A stretch of DNA of 64,000 nucleotides. Source: an uncultured Piscirickettsiaceae bacterium. GTDB taxonomy: Bacteria; Pseudomonadota; Gammaproteobacteria; Methylococcales; Cycloclasticaceae. Each line of letters begins with the position of its first letter. Positions within the stretch are counted from its first letter, which is position 1. The notes under the pieces are model-generated. The model made no database searches, was not told where the DNA came from, and was given only the letters and a program-made list of their open reading frames with translations. The DNA is taken from assembly GCA_913061075.1 (NCBI GenBank), contig CAJXSK010000008.1, positions 37,678-101,677 on the forward strand. Reading direction: 5' to 3'. Positions 25,889 through 34,031 of this stretch are shown here, in pieces. The position numbers were made by a program, and so were the translations under genes.

Positions 25889-27292
25889 TTATTTCCATTT
25901 TTTTATCGAGTTTGCGTAGTATTCGTATAGTTCAATTTCTGCTGGATTAATTCGATATAGGTTTTGTTTTTCTTCGAGTATGCCACGGCCCAACATGGCG
26001 GTGAGTGCAGAGCTGAGTACGTTCTCTAGGGTATTTTTTGAAATATCTATAGGCGCCCCAAGCTTTTTTAATTCAACGATTCGTTTAGAACATTGCACTT
26101 TTAGTTCGAACTCGCTTTGCCATGTATCAGCATTTTGTAACAATACTTCGCTCATTAATGCAGAGGGAACAATGGGCACAACATTTGATATATTGTCCAT
26201 TATGGAAGTGGCTAACTGATCAACTTGTGTAAACCGCGCATCTGTTTCTAACGAGCTAAAATCAACATCGTTTTTGTTGCAATATGCTTTAGCGGATACG
26301 GGTTCACCAAAGTTTACATTGGCATAACCAAACCGCCGCCAGCGATTTTTTCTTGAGAGCAAGGCGGTTTTAAAAATGAATCCAAAGGATGTTTTTAAAA
26401 CAAACCAGATGGATTTTTTATTGGCAGGTTGGATTTGGCCTCTAATAAGGCTCCTGTCTTCAATCACTCTATCGTAGTTAATACCAACCGGAATGAAGAT
26501 AATATCTTTATCTGTGTGCGGGTGATAGTCACGTAACATATAGTCTAAAAAACCTAAGCGCGGGTCTCGTAAACTGCCGTCTTTGCTTAGGCCTCCTTCA
26601 AGAAAAACAGCTTGGCAAACACCCGCGCGGGTAGAGAGGTTTACGTAACGTTCCAATACTTTTCGGTAAAGTGGGTTGCCTGAATCTCTGCGTACAAAAA
26701 ATGCCCCCATTGCTTTTACTAGGGCTTGTAATGGCCAAATGCGAGCCCATTCACCAACGGCATACGATAGGGTGGTTTTTTCAGCGACTAGAAAAGAGAC
26801 TAAAATATAGTCCATATTGCTGCGGTGGTTCATCACGAACACGACGCTTGAATTTTCGTCTATCTTGCTGATTTTGTCTTTATCGTAAAAACCAACGCGT
26901 ACGCGATAAATCATGCGCGCGATATTTTTTGCTAACCAATAGCCAACTCTAAAGTAAATGTAGGCATTAAAGGCGGGAACGATTTCAGCGGCGTATTTGC
27001 GCACTTTAGTTTGTGCAACTGCTTGTGGCATTTGTTGGTCGTCTGCATACGTTTTAATGGCATCTAAAACCTTTTCGTCAAATACTAATTGGTCTATTAA
27101 TTCTTGTCTGCGGGTAAACTGGAAAGGGCGAATTTTTATATCTAAGCGGGAATTTATTTCGCTTATAACGCGATTAACTCGACGCTTTAAATACCATCGC
27201 ATGCTCGGCAAAATCATACGGTCTAGGACCATGATGCCGGCAAAAAGCATAAGGATAATAAAAACCCAATAAGGTAAAACCACTGTTTCCAT
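25889..27292 (-). CDS. PlsB-like glycerolphosphate acyltransferase
   Basis: Probable membrane-bound acyltransferase of the phospholipid pathway. The 467 residues open with a transmembrane segment (VFIILMLFAGIMVL). The four acyltransferase motifs are visible: NHRSNMDY (His156-X4-Asp161), GAFFVRR, FLEGGLSKDG and IPVGINYD. Motifs II-III resemble PlsB rather than PlsC, but the protein is much shorter than E. coli PlsB (about 800). It may therefore be a lysophosphatidate or glycerol-3-phosphate acyltransferase variant, and the acyl donor and acceptor cannot be told from the sequence. It is divergent from the EamA transporter. Confidence 0.82.
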   Translation of the reverse strand: METVVLPYWVFIILMLFAGIMVLDRMILPSMRWYLKRRVNRVISEINSRLDIKIRPFQFTRRQELIDQLVFDEKVLDAIKTYADDQQMPQAVAQTKVRKYAAEIVPAFNAYIYFRVGYWLAKNIARMIYRVRVGFYDKDKISKIDENSSVVFVMNHRSNMDYILVSFLVAEKTTLSYAVGEWARIWPLQALVKAMGAFFVRRDSGNPLYRKVLERYVNLSTRAGVCQAVFLEGGLSKDGSLRDPRLGFLDYMLRDYHPHTDKDIIFIPVGINYDRVIEDRSLIRGQIQPANKKSIWFVLKTSFGFIFKTALLSRKNRWRRFGYANVNFGEPVSAKAYCNKNDVDFSSLETDARFTQVDQLATSIMDNISNVVPIVPSALMSEVLLQNADTWQSEFELKVQCSKRIVELKKLGAPIDISKNTLENVLSSALTAMLGRGILEEKQNLYRINPAEIELYEYYANSIKKWK

Positions 27293-27410
27293 AACGTGAC
27301 TAGGGTAGATGGATTCATATCATCATATAACTATTTACTAATTACGAATAGGTTGAGCATTTAATTCGATTGCTTAGAGGAGACAAGGGTAAAATTTACC
27401 TTTTGTAACT

Positions 27411-28310
27411 TTGGACGATATCATTAATATCTTTTTATCCATTCCTATTGGTATTCGCTACATGCTGTTAAGTGCCCTGGCATTTAGTGTGATGGCTTTG
27501 TTTGTTAAAGCTGTTGGTCGTGCAGGTATTCCGGTTATTGAAATTGTGGCGGCACGTTCTGTTGTTTCATTGTTATTGAGCTATGTGGGTTTGAAGCACC
27601 TAGGTATCCCGCTACTGGGTAATAGAAAAGGGTTGCTGTTTGCTCGTGGGTTTGTCGGTTTTATTGCGTTAATTTGTGTTTTTTACGCAGTAACGCATTT
27701 ACCACTGGCTGAAGCGACAGTTCTACAATATTTGCACCCCATGTTTACCGCTGTATTGGCGTTTATTTTTTTACGAGAAATAGCCAGTAAAGGTGCAATA
27801 GTATGTGTGCTATTTAGTTTTGTAGGGCTGCTGGTGATACTTAAGCCGCCATTGTTATTTGGTACAACAACAATTGAATATGACGGCATAGCGATTCTTG
27901 CTGCATTAGCAGGGGCATTGGGTAGTGCGATCGCATACACCTTAGTACGTAAACTCAATAAAACAGAACACCCACTGGTCATAATTTTATATTTTCCATT
28001 GGTCTCGCTACCTTTGAGTATTGTGCTTTTGTGGAATAACTTTGTGATGCCAGATGGTATTGTTTGGTTTTATTTGTTGCTGATAGGCTTGGCGACACAA
28101 TTAGGGCAATATGGTTTAACTAAATCCATGCAAACCGAAACGGCGGGTAGGGCGACGAGTTTTTCATATCTACAAGTGGTGTTTGCGATTGTATTTGGTG
28201 TTATCTTTTATGAAGAAATACCCAGTATCGAGACACTGATTGGAGCCGGGTTAATTATTGCGGGTGCTTATATTAATGTCACTTGGAAGATGAAGGCTAA
28301 GAGTAGTTAA
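27411..28310 (+). CDS. EamA-domain DMT-superfamily transporter
   Basis: Inner-membrane exporter-type protein of ten predicted helices with two EamA repeats (about 15-145 and 155-295). Signatures include RSVVSLLLSYVGL, YAVTHLPLAEATVLQYLHP, and FSYLQVVFAIVFGVIFYEE in the second repeat. The 299-residue length is normal. The substrate is unknown; members export amino acids, purines or metabolites. The TTG start at 27411 gives the full first helix; the next ATG (27462) would cut into it. Confidence 0.85.
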   Translation: MDDIINIFLSIPIGIRYMLLSALAFSVMALFVKAVGRAGIPVIEIVAARSVVSLLLSYVGLKHLGIPLLGNRKGLLFARGFVGFIALICVFYAVTHLPLAEATVLQYLHPMFTAVLAFIFLREIASKGAIVCVLFSFVGLLVILKPPLLFGTTTIEYDGIAILAALAGALGSAIAYTLVRKLNKTEHPLVIILYFPLVSLPLSIVLLWNNFVMPDGIVWFYLLLIGLATQLGQYGLTKSMQTETAGRATSFSYLQVVFAIVFGVIFYEEIPSIETLIGAGLIIAGAYINVTWKMKAKSS

Positions 28311-28374
28311 TGTGGGTGTTCGTCTATGAATAATAAGATTAGAATTATAAAAACTTATGTAATGGAAGGCGGGA

Positions 28375-28995
28375 ATGATTAAATATTTTTCAATCGGGTT
28401 ATTTGTACTGTCTATCATTTTACTGGTACCCGGGTTAACAAAACCGTTGATGACGATTGAAGCCACGGTTGATAAGAAAGAGATGATTGATTTAGGGGCT
28501 GATTTGTTAATTAAACCGGGGCAGCGTAGTGGTTTTATTCAAGATATGGTCGAGTCGCTGGTTAAAAGCTTAGACATTGAAGGGGACGTCACCGTGTTCC
28601 AATCTACGCGCAGTTTATTGGCTACAATGAAAGAACTTGTTAACAATGGCCATTTAATTGTGGGTGTGATGATTGGTGTGTTTGGTTTGGTTATTCCGCT
28701 TGTGAAATTATGTTTGGTATTAATGTCGTTGTTGGTTAAATCGCCGTTGTTGTCAGCTCGTTTAATTCGCCTGAATGGTTTGTTAAGTAAATGGTCCATG
28801 TCTGATGTTTTTGTGATGGCCATTTTAGTTGCCTTTTTAGCAATTAACGCCAATGAGTATGCCGACGAAGTGCTTGAAATGAGCGCCACTTTACATGAAG
28901 GTTTTTACTATTTCGCTGCGTATTGCGTATTGGCGATAGCAGCAGGGCAGTTGATGGAACGACAAATAACGCAACAAGAACAGAAGGGTACATAA
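28375..28995 (+). CDS. PqiA-family membrane protein
   Basis: The 206 residues have about four hydrophobic segments and the family block KWSMSDVFVMAILVAFLA. PqiA proteins are inner-membrane partners of MCE-domain lipid transport proteins. This one is a single-domain form without the zinc-finger repeat of E. coli PqiA (about 417 residues), and no PqiB or other MCE protein is nearby. The segment between helix 1 and helix 2 (about 25-90) is predicted periplasmic. It ends 1 bp before the ppiC gene, so the two are probably co-translated. Confidence 0.8.
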   Translation: MIKYFSIGLFVLSIILLVPGLTKPLMTIEATVDKKEMIDLGADLLIKPGQRSGFIQDMVESLVKSLDIEGDVTVFQSTRSLLATMKELVNNGHLIVGVMIGVFGLVIPLVKLCLVLMSLLVKSPLLSARLIRLNGLLSKWSMSDVFVMAILVAFLAINANEYADEVLEMSATLHEGFYYFAAYCVLAIAAGQLMERQITQQEQKGT

Positions 28996-28996
28996 G

Positions 28997-29275
28997 ATGG
29001 CGAAGGCTTGTGCTCGACATATTCTGCTTAAAACCAAAGAGGATGCAGAAAAAGTAAAACAGCAGTTATCAAAAGGAGCAGATTTTGCAACCCTAGCTAA
29101 AAAGCATTCGCAATGCGCGTCGGCAAAAAAAGGTGGCGATTTGGGTGAGTTCTCACCGGGCAAGATGTTGAAAGCATTTGATAATGTTGTGTTTAAAAAA
29201 CCAGTATTAACTGTACATGGCCCTGTTAAAACTAAGTTCGGTTACCATTTGATCGAAACTATTTATCGTACTTAA
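28997..29275 (+). CDS. ppiC: Parvulin-type peptidyl-prolyl isomerase
   Basis: Small cytoplasmic parvulin, cis-trans isomerase of X-Pro bonds. The 92 residues are a single PPIC domain with ARHILLKTKEDAEKV, GGDLGEFSPGKM and KTKFGYHLIETIYR. There is no signal peptide, as in E. coli PpiC (93 residues). It follows the PqiA-like gene by 1 bp and precedes a small unknown gene. Confidence 0.94.
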   Translation: MAKACARHILLKTKEDAEKVKQQLSKGADFATLAKKHSQCASAKKGGDLGEFSPGKMLKAFDNVVFKKPVLTVHGPVKTKFGYHLIETIYRT

Positions 29276-29289
29276 GACAATAAAAAATC

Positions 29290-29559
29290 ATGAAAATATT
29301 ATTTAAATCGCCTGAGTTTACTGAGTCTAAAAATGACGTTAATTTTCAGCAAGCTCTTGAAGCAATTAGCGCCTATAAAGGTGTGGAAATGATGAATACC
29401 CATTATTTGTTAGAATTAAATAACGCGTCGATAGATGTGGATACCATTAAACAATTATTTGTGTTGTTCAAACAATGGAATATAGACCCAAGCCCATTGG
29501 AGTCTTTTGTTGAGCACATAGAAGCTGTGGTGCAAAAAAGTTCCGGAACCACTCAGTAA
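29290..29559 (+). CDS. Hypothetical protein, 89 residues
   Basis: No family recognised. A soluble, mostly helical protein beginning MKILFKSPEFTESKNDVNFQ and containing a possible amphipathic helix (DVDTIKQLFVLFKQW). It starts 14 bp after ppiC and ends 17 bp before the AbgT transporter, so it is probably part of the pqiA-ppiC transcript. The ribosome binding site is poor. Confidence 0.6.
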   Translation: MKILFKSPEFTESKNDVNFQQALEAISAYKGVEMMNTHYLLELNNASIDVDTIKQLFVLFKQWNIDPSPLESFVEHIEAVVQKSSGTTQ

Positions 29560-29576
29560 GTTGATTTTAAACAATC

Positions 29577-31091
29577 ATGGAACAGTCTAAAACGCCGTTT
29601 GGCCAACGCTGCTTATTAAAAATTGAATCATGGGGTAATAGCTTGCCTCATCCTACCATGCTGTTTATTTACTTATGTGCGTTGGTGATTTTAGTGTCGT
29701 GGCTTGGTGAGTTTTTGAGCTGGTCTGCGCTGCACCCTGTTAACGGCGAATCGGTTGGCGTGGTGAATTTATTAAGTGTGGCGGGTTTGCACCAAATCTT
29801 GGGCAAGATGGTGACAAACTTTACACATTTTGCACCCGTGGGGCCGGTATTAGTTGCCATGCTTGGGCTTGGCATTGCGGAGCGTTCTGGCTTAATTGCA
29901 ACGGTGCTAAAGCTATTAGTTAAACAGGCACCTGCAAAGTTGTTAACGTTCATTGTCGTGTTGTCTGGCGTTTTATCTAGCATAGCTGTGGACTCTGGTT
30001 ATGTGGTGATGATTCCGATGGCAGGGCTTATCTTTCTATCCGCAGGGCGACACCCATTAGCCGGCATTGCTGCCTGTTTTGCAGGTGTATCGGGTGGTTT
30101 TAGCGCAAACCTTTTAATTGGCCCGTTTGATGCTATTTTGGCGGGTATTAGCAGTGAGTCTGCGCAATTAATTAATGCGGACTATGAGGTAACAGCGGCT
30201 GCCAATTATTACTTTATTATTGTTTCAACGTTTTTAATTGCCGGGTTGGGCACATTGGTAACTGAGCGTTACGTGTCACCCTTACTAGGTGATTATAAAG
30301 GCACTGAAACGGGTGACTTTGACCCTATACAACCTGAAGAACGTAAGGGCTTAAAAGTGGCCTTACTCGCAGGGCTAGTCATTGCAGTATTTGTATTGTG
30401 GGGTTTATTGCCCGAACAAGGGTTCTTACGACACCCTGAAACTGGCGCGATTATTAAGTCACCATTTATGTCGGGGCTTATCGCGCTTATTGCCTTAAGT
30501 GCGGCTATTATGGGTAGCTTGTATGGTTGGGTGTCTGGCAAGTTTACAAGCCATGTAGATGTCATTACCAGCATGGAAAAAACCATGGCCTTGATGGCGA
30601 CCTATATCGTGTTAATGTTTTTTGCAGCACAGTTTGTCAATTTTTTTGGCTGGACTAATTTAGGGCTTATTCTCGCTATTAATGGTGCGGATATTTTAAA
30701 GACGAGTGGATTAAGTGCCGCTACTTTAATGGTGTTTTTTATTCTCTTTAGTAGTTTCGCGAATTTGTTTGTTGGCAGTGGTTCGGCTAAATGGGCCATT
30801 ATGGCGCCTGTGTTTATACCGATGTTTATGTTGTTAGGCATTGCTCCAGATGTTGTACAGGCGGCATATCGTGTGGGGGATAGTTCTACCAATATTATTA
30901 CTCCGTTAATGCCTTATTTTGCGCTGGTCTTTGCGTTTATGAAACGCTACGATAGCAACATAGGCATCGGTACAATGATGACATTGATGTTACCTTATTC
31001 CATTGCATTTCTATTGGGCTGGAGCGTTTTGTTAACAGTATGGATTAGCCTTGGTATTCCGTTGGGACCCAATGGCATGATAGTTTTATGA
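29577..31091 (+). CDS. AbgT-family transporter
   Basis: Inner-membrane protein of the AbgT family, whose studied members import p-aminobenzoyl-glutamate (E. coli AbgT) or export sulfonamides (MtrF, YdaH). The 504 residues start ESWGNSLPHPTMLFIYLC and have about 11-13 helices. Family blocks include LGIAERSGLIATVLKLLVK, FANLFVGSGSAKWAIMAPVF and YRVGDSSTNIITPLMPYFALVF. Length is normal. No peptidase genes (abgA/abgB) are adjacent, so the import of aminobenzoyl-glutamate is not specifically supported. Confidence 0.9.
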   Translation: MEQSKTPFGQRCLLKIESWGNSLPHPTMLFIYLCALVILVSWLGEFLSWSALHPVNGESVGVVNLLSVAGLHQILGKMVTNFTHFAPVGPVLVAMLGLGIAERSGLIATVLKLLVKQAPAKLLTFIVVLSGVLSSIAVDSGYVVMIPMAGLIFLSAGRHPLAGIAACFAGVSGGFSANLLIGPFDAILAGISSESAQLINADYEVTAAANYYFIIVSTFLIAGLGTLVTERYVSPLLGDYKGTETGDFDPIQPEERKGLKVALLAGLVIAVFVLWGLLPEQGFLRHPETGAIIKSPFMSGLIALIALSAAIMGSLYGWVSGKFTSHVDVITSMEKTMALMATYIVLMFFAAQFVNFFGWTNLGLILAINGADILKTSGLSAATLMVFFILFSSFANLFVGSGSAKWAIMAPVFIPMFMLLGIAPDVVQAAYRVGDSSTNIITPLMPYFALVFAFMKRYDSNIGIGTMMTLMLPYSIAFLLGWSVLLTVWISLGIPLGPNGMIVL

Positions 31092-31122
31092 CGTTATTGA
31101 TGTACTAAAAGCAGAGGTTAGT

Positions 31123-31581
31123 ATGCAACATTTAAATCAATTAGTTCTTTATGCATTCATTATGTTGATTGCGGGTATCGGTATTCCAATTATGGGTGCA
31201 TTGAGCGGCGGATTGGGTTCTAAACTTCAAAGCCCCGCATTAGCGGCCGTTATTTTATTTGTTGTTGGCTTTATATTATCAATAGCCTTCTTATTTTTTG
31301 TAGAAGGCTTGCCAAAAGAAATACCTAAAACGATTATTCCTATTCAGTATTACTTTGGTGGTGTGTTTATCGTTTTATATACCCTAAGTATTACGTGGGT
31401 TGGACCAAAATTTGGCATTGGTAATGCGGTCAGCTTTGTTTTGCTGGGCCAGTTAATTTCAATGTCAGTGATTGATCACTTTGGTTTAATGGGAGCGCTA
31501 ACGTACCCCATTACCATACAACGCCTTGCTGGCCTAATCTTAATGGCAGCGGGTGTGTTTCTTGTAGTCAAACGATTTTGA
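31123..31581 (+). CDS. YdcZ/DUF606-type DMT transporter
   Basis: A 152-residue membrane protein with about five hydrophobic helices, of the DUF606/YdcZ group in the DMT superfamily: GIPIMGALSGGLGSKLQSP, YYFGGVFIVLYTLSI, GLILMAAGVFLVVKRF. Members are often half-size transporters acting as pairs; only one copy is seen here. It lies between AbgT and the HupE-like gene in the same orientation, with 31 and 18 bp gaps. Confidence 0.82.
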   Translation: MQHLNQLVLYAFIMLIAGIGIPIMGALSGGLGSKLQSPALAAVILFVVGFILSIAFLFFVEGLPKEIPKTIIPIQYYFGGVFIVLYTLSITWVGPKFGIGNAVSFVLLGQLISMSVIDHFGLMGALTYPITIQRLAGLILMAAGVFLVVKRF

Positions 31582-31599
31582 GCGTTTATAACTAACGTT

Positions 31600-32292
31600 A
31601 TGCGCTATTCTTTTTGTATTTACTGTGTGGCATTTGTAGCAATTACTCTAGGGTCTTGTGGTGTTTTGGCACATGGTGTAGATGCTAATACAGAGCGTTT
31701 TTTGTTGGCGACGGAAGGGGTTGCAATAGGCCCTTTTTTATACATTGGCGCTAAGCATATGTTAACCGGCTATGACCACTTGTTGTTTTTAGTTGGGGTG
31801 ATTTTTTTCTTGTACCGAACAAGAGATGTGCTGCTCTACGTTAGTTTATTTACCCTAGGGCATAGTTTAACGTTATTGTTAGGTGTGCTAAATAGCGTAT
31901 CGGTCAACCCGTATCTCATTGATGCCATTATCGGTTTATCAATTGTTTACAAAGGGTTTGATAATATCGGTGGCTTTAATAGGTTGCTTGGTTTTCAACC
32001 TAATACAAAAATTGCTGTGGCGATATTTGGTTTGTTTCATGGATTTGGGTTGGCGACTAAACTGCAAGATTTTGCGTTACCAAATGATGGCTTGTTGGAG
32101 AATTTATTAGCCTTTAATGTAGGCGTCGAATTAGGGCAATTTGTAGCCTTGTTCTTTATCTTAATTGTGCTTGGTTTTTGGCGCAGGTATTCCAGTTACT
32201 ATTCCTTTTCAACAATAACCAACACCCTGTTGATGTCGAGCGGCTTTATATTGTTTGGCTATCAATTGACGGGTTATTTCACCGTGGTCTAA
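31600..32292 (+). CDS. HupE/UreJ family 2 membrane protein
   Basis: A 230-residue protein with an N-terminal signal-like segment and about six helices. The family signature GAKHMLTGYDHLLFLVGVIFF contains His and Asp residues expected in a metal path, and LFTLGHSLTLLLG and FGLFHGFGLATKLQ add more His. The HupE/UreJ families are linked to nickel or other metal transport, but no hydrogenase or urease gene is in the window, so the metal is unknown. The downstream gene encodes a membrane-anchored partner. Confidence 0.83.
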   Translation: MRYSFCIYCVAFVAITLGSCGVLAHGVDANTERFLLATEGVAIGPFLYIGAKHMLTGYDHLLFLVGVIFFLYRTRDVLLYVSLFTLGHSLTLLLGVLNSVSVNPYLIDAIIGLSIVYKGFDNIGGFNRLLGFQPNTKIAVAIFGLFHGFGLATKLQDFALPNDGLLENLLAFNVGVELGQFVALFFILIVLGFWRRYSSYYSFSTITNTLLMSSGFILFGYQLTGYFTVV

Positions 32293-32296
32293 TAAA

Positions 32297-32836
32297 ATGA
32301 ATAAAACAGAACATCCTATCCAATCTACTAAAACGCTGTTAATAGCTTCTTTTGGTGCGCTGGTGTTAGCTATAGTTATTTTGGTTTTAGCTGTGTTGCC
32401 AGCGGAATATGGAATTGACCCAACAGGGATAGGTAAAAAATTAGGTTTAACTGCATTAGCACCTGTTGAAGATAAAATTGAAACGGCGAGTTTGGCAGTG
32501 TGTGAAAGTGGCGAAGAACAAAACGATACGGTGGAAATCACTGTACCGGCAAAGAGTGGTTTGGAATATAAGTTTCATATGCAAAAAGATGCAGTATTCG
32601 TGTTTGATTGGCGTACGGATGGAAAGGCATTGTTCTTTGATTTTCATGGTGAACCGCAAGGCGATACGACCGGTTATTTTAAAAGTTATGAGGAAACCAC
32701 AAAAAGTAACAGTGCGGGCACTCAAATCATTCCCTTCACCGGGTCTCATGGTTGGTATTGGAAAAACGAAAGCTCGTCGTCCATTACGTTAGTTCTAAAC
32801 ACGAAAGGCGAGTATCAAGTTCTTGGGCGTAGGTAA
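32297..32836 (+). CDS. Single-pass membrane-anchored periplasmic protein, partner of the HupE-like protein
   Basis: The 179 residues have one N-terminal transmembrane helix (TLLIASFGALVLAIVILVLAVL) and a periplasmic beta-rich domain with DWRTDGKALFFDFHGEP and GSHGWYWKNESSSSITLVLN. From memory, similar proteins are annotated 'transmembrane anchor protein' next to HupE/UreJ_2 genes. The gene starts 4 bp after the HupE-like stop. Several His/Asp/Cys residues could bind a metal, but this is inference. Confidence 0.75.
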   Translation: MNKTEHPIQSTKTLLIASFGALVLAIVILVLAVLPAEYGIDPTGIGKKLGLTALAPVEDKIETASLAVCESGEEQNDTVEITVPAKSGLEYKFHMQKDAVFVFDWRTDGKALFFDFHGEPQGDTTGYFKSYEETTKSNSAGTQIIPFTGSHGWYWKNESSSSITLVLNTKGEYQVLGRR

Positions 32837-32910
32837 ATTAGGGTTTTTCTCTTAAATTAAACACCTGTTAGAGTGTTAGTGAGTTAATTTGGTGTGTAGA
32901 AAGGATGCGT

Positions 32911-34017
32911 ATGCTAAAGCGAGTTAGATCAAACTATGTAACGGTGTTTTTTACGGTAATGTGTCTATTGCTTGTGCATAGTGCGGCTTATTCGCAAGTG
33001 TACAAATATAAAGATAAGAATGGTCGTTGGCAGTTTTCAGATAAGCAACCGAAGAGTTCAGATGCTGTCACACTTGAAAAATACAAAACAAGCTCAATTG
33101 AAGGTGCAACCTCTAATGATTTTGTCGCCTTGCTGAAAAACAAATACAAACCTAAAACACCTATTGAAGAAGCCACGCTCGCAGTGGCCACGGTAAAAAG
33201 TAAATTGGGTTCAGGGTCGGCTTTTTTTGTTAGTGAAAATTGTTACTTGATAACGAATCGGCATGTTGTAAGACCGGCTGTGGGAAAGCAATGGGATGCA
33301 ACGCAAGCTAAAATAAAACGAAATGAATCTACATTTAAATCATCACGTGAAAAGATTGATGATGAAAAAGAGCGTTTAAAAATCAGTAAAGAGCGTTTGG
33401 ATGAATTCAAAATTTATATGGAAGGTTTGTCCCCTGGAGGCAATAAACGCAGCGCAAAAAAAGAGCACGATTTATACGCGAAACGTTACAAGCAAGATAA
33501 GGATAAATACGACACGATTAGTAAAAAGTTTGGTCAACAAGAAGAAACGTTTAGAAAGCAGCAGTCGGACTTTAACTTTTCAAGTAGCTTGGCGAATACG
33601 GCTCAGTCGTTTGATATTATTTTAAAAGATAATACGAAGGTTAAAGCGAATCTGGTAAAAGTGTCGGAATCAGAAGATTTGGCGCTGTTAAAAATTAATA
33701 GATGCAAAGCGCCGTACTTGAAATTTAGTCGAACGAGTGCGGTAACTCAGGGAATGCTTATCTATGCGATTGGTAGTCCGTTGGGTTTGCGTGATCAACT
33801 GACGAAAGGCACGGTTACGCGAGTTAGTAGAAAAGGGGTGTTTACTGACGCGCAAATATTGCCGGGTAATAGTGGTGGACCCTTGGTGACTGAGCTAGGT
33901 GACGTGGTTGGGGTCAATACCTTAAAAGTATCTCAAAAATCCGCCCTAGGTGAGGGTTTTGGTATTGCAATTCCTGTTCGAAAAATTAATGAAAACTTTG
34001 GACGTTACTTGAAATAA
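32911..34017 (+). CDS. Periplasmic trypsin-like serine protease with DUF4124 domain and charged insertion
   Basis: I start at ATG 32911 (AGAAAGG 6 bp upstream); an ATG at 32905 would abut the ribosome binding site. The 368 residues have a signal peptide (about 1-28) and a DUF4124 segment (VYKYKDKNGRWQFSDKQP, about 30-47). A chymotrypsin-fold protease follows, with His118 (LITNRHVV), Asp256 (SEDLALLK) and Ser321 (LPGNSGGPLV). Between His and Asp, residues about 127-232 form a highly charged, probably coiled-coil insertion (DDEKERLKISKERLDEFK and more). There is no PDZ domain, unlike DegP/DegS. The role is unknown. Confidence 0.85.
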   Translation: MLKRVRSNYVTVFFTVMCLLLVHSAAYSQVYKYKDKNGRWQFSDKQPKSSDAVTLEKYKTSSIEGATSNDFVALLKNKYKPKTPIEEATLAVATVKSKLGSGSAFFVSENCYLITNRHVVRPAVGKQWDATQAKIKRNESTFKSSREKIDDEKERLKISKERLDEFKIYMEGLSPGGNKRSAKKEHDLYAKRYKQDKDKYDTISKKFGQQEETFRKQQSDFNFSSSLANTAQSFDIILKDNTKVKANLVKVSESEDLALLKINRCKAPYLKFSRTSAVTQGMLIYAIGSPLGLRDQLTKGTVTRVSRKGVFTDAQILPGNSGGPLVTELGDVVGVNTLKVSQKSALGEGFGIAIPVRKINENFGRYLK

Positions 34018-34031
34018 TTTAATATCAAAAA

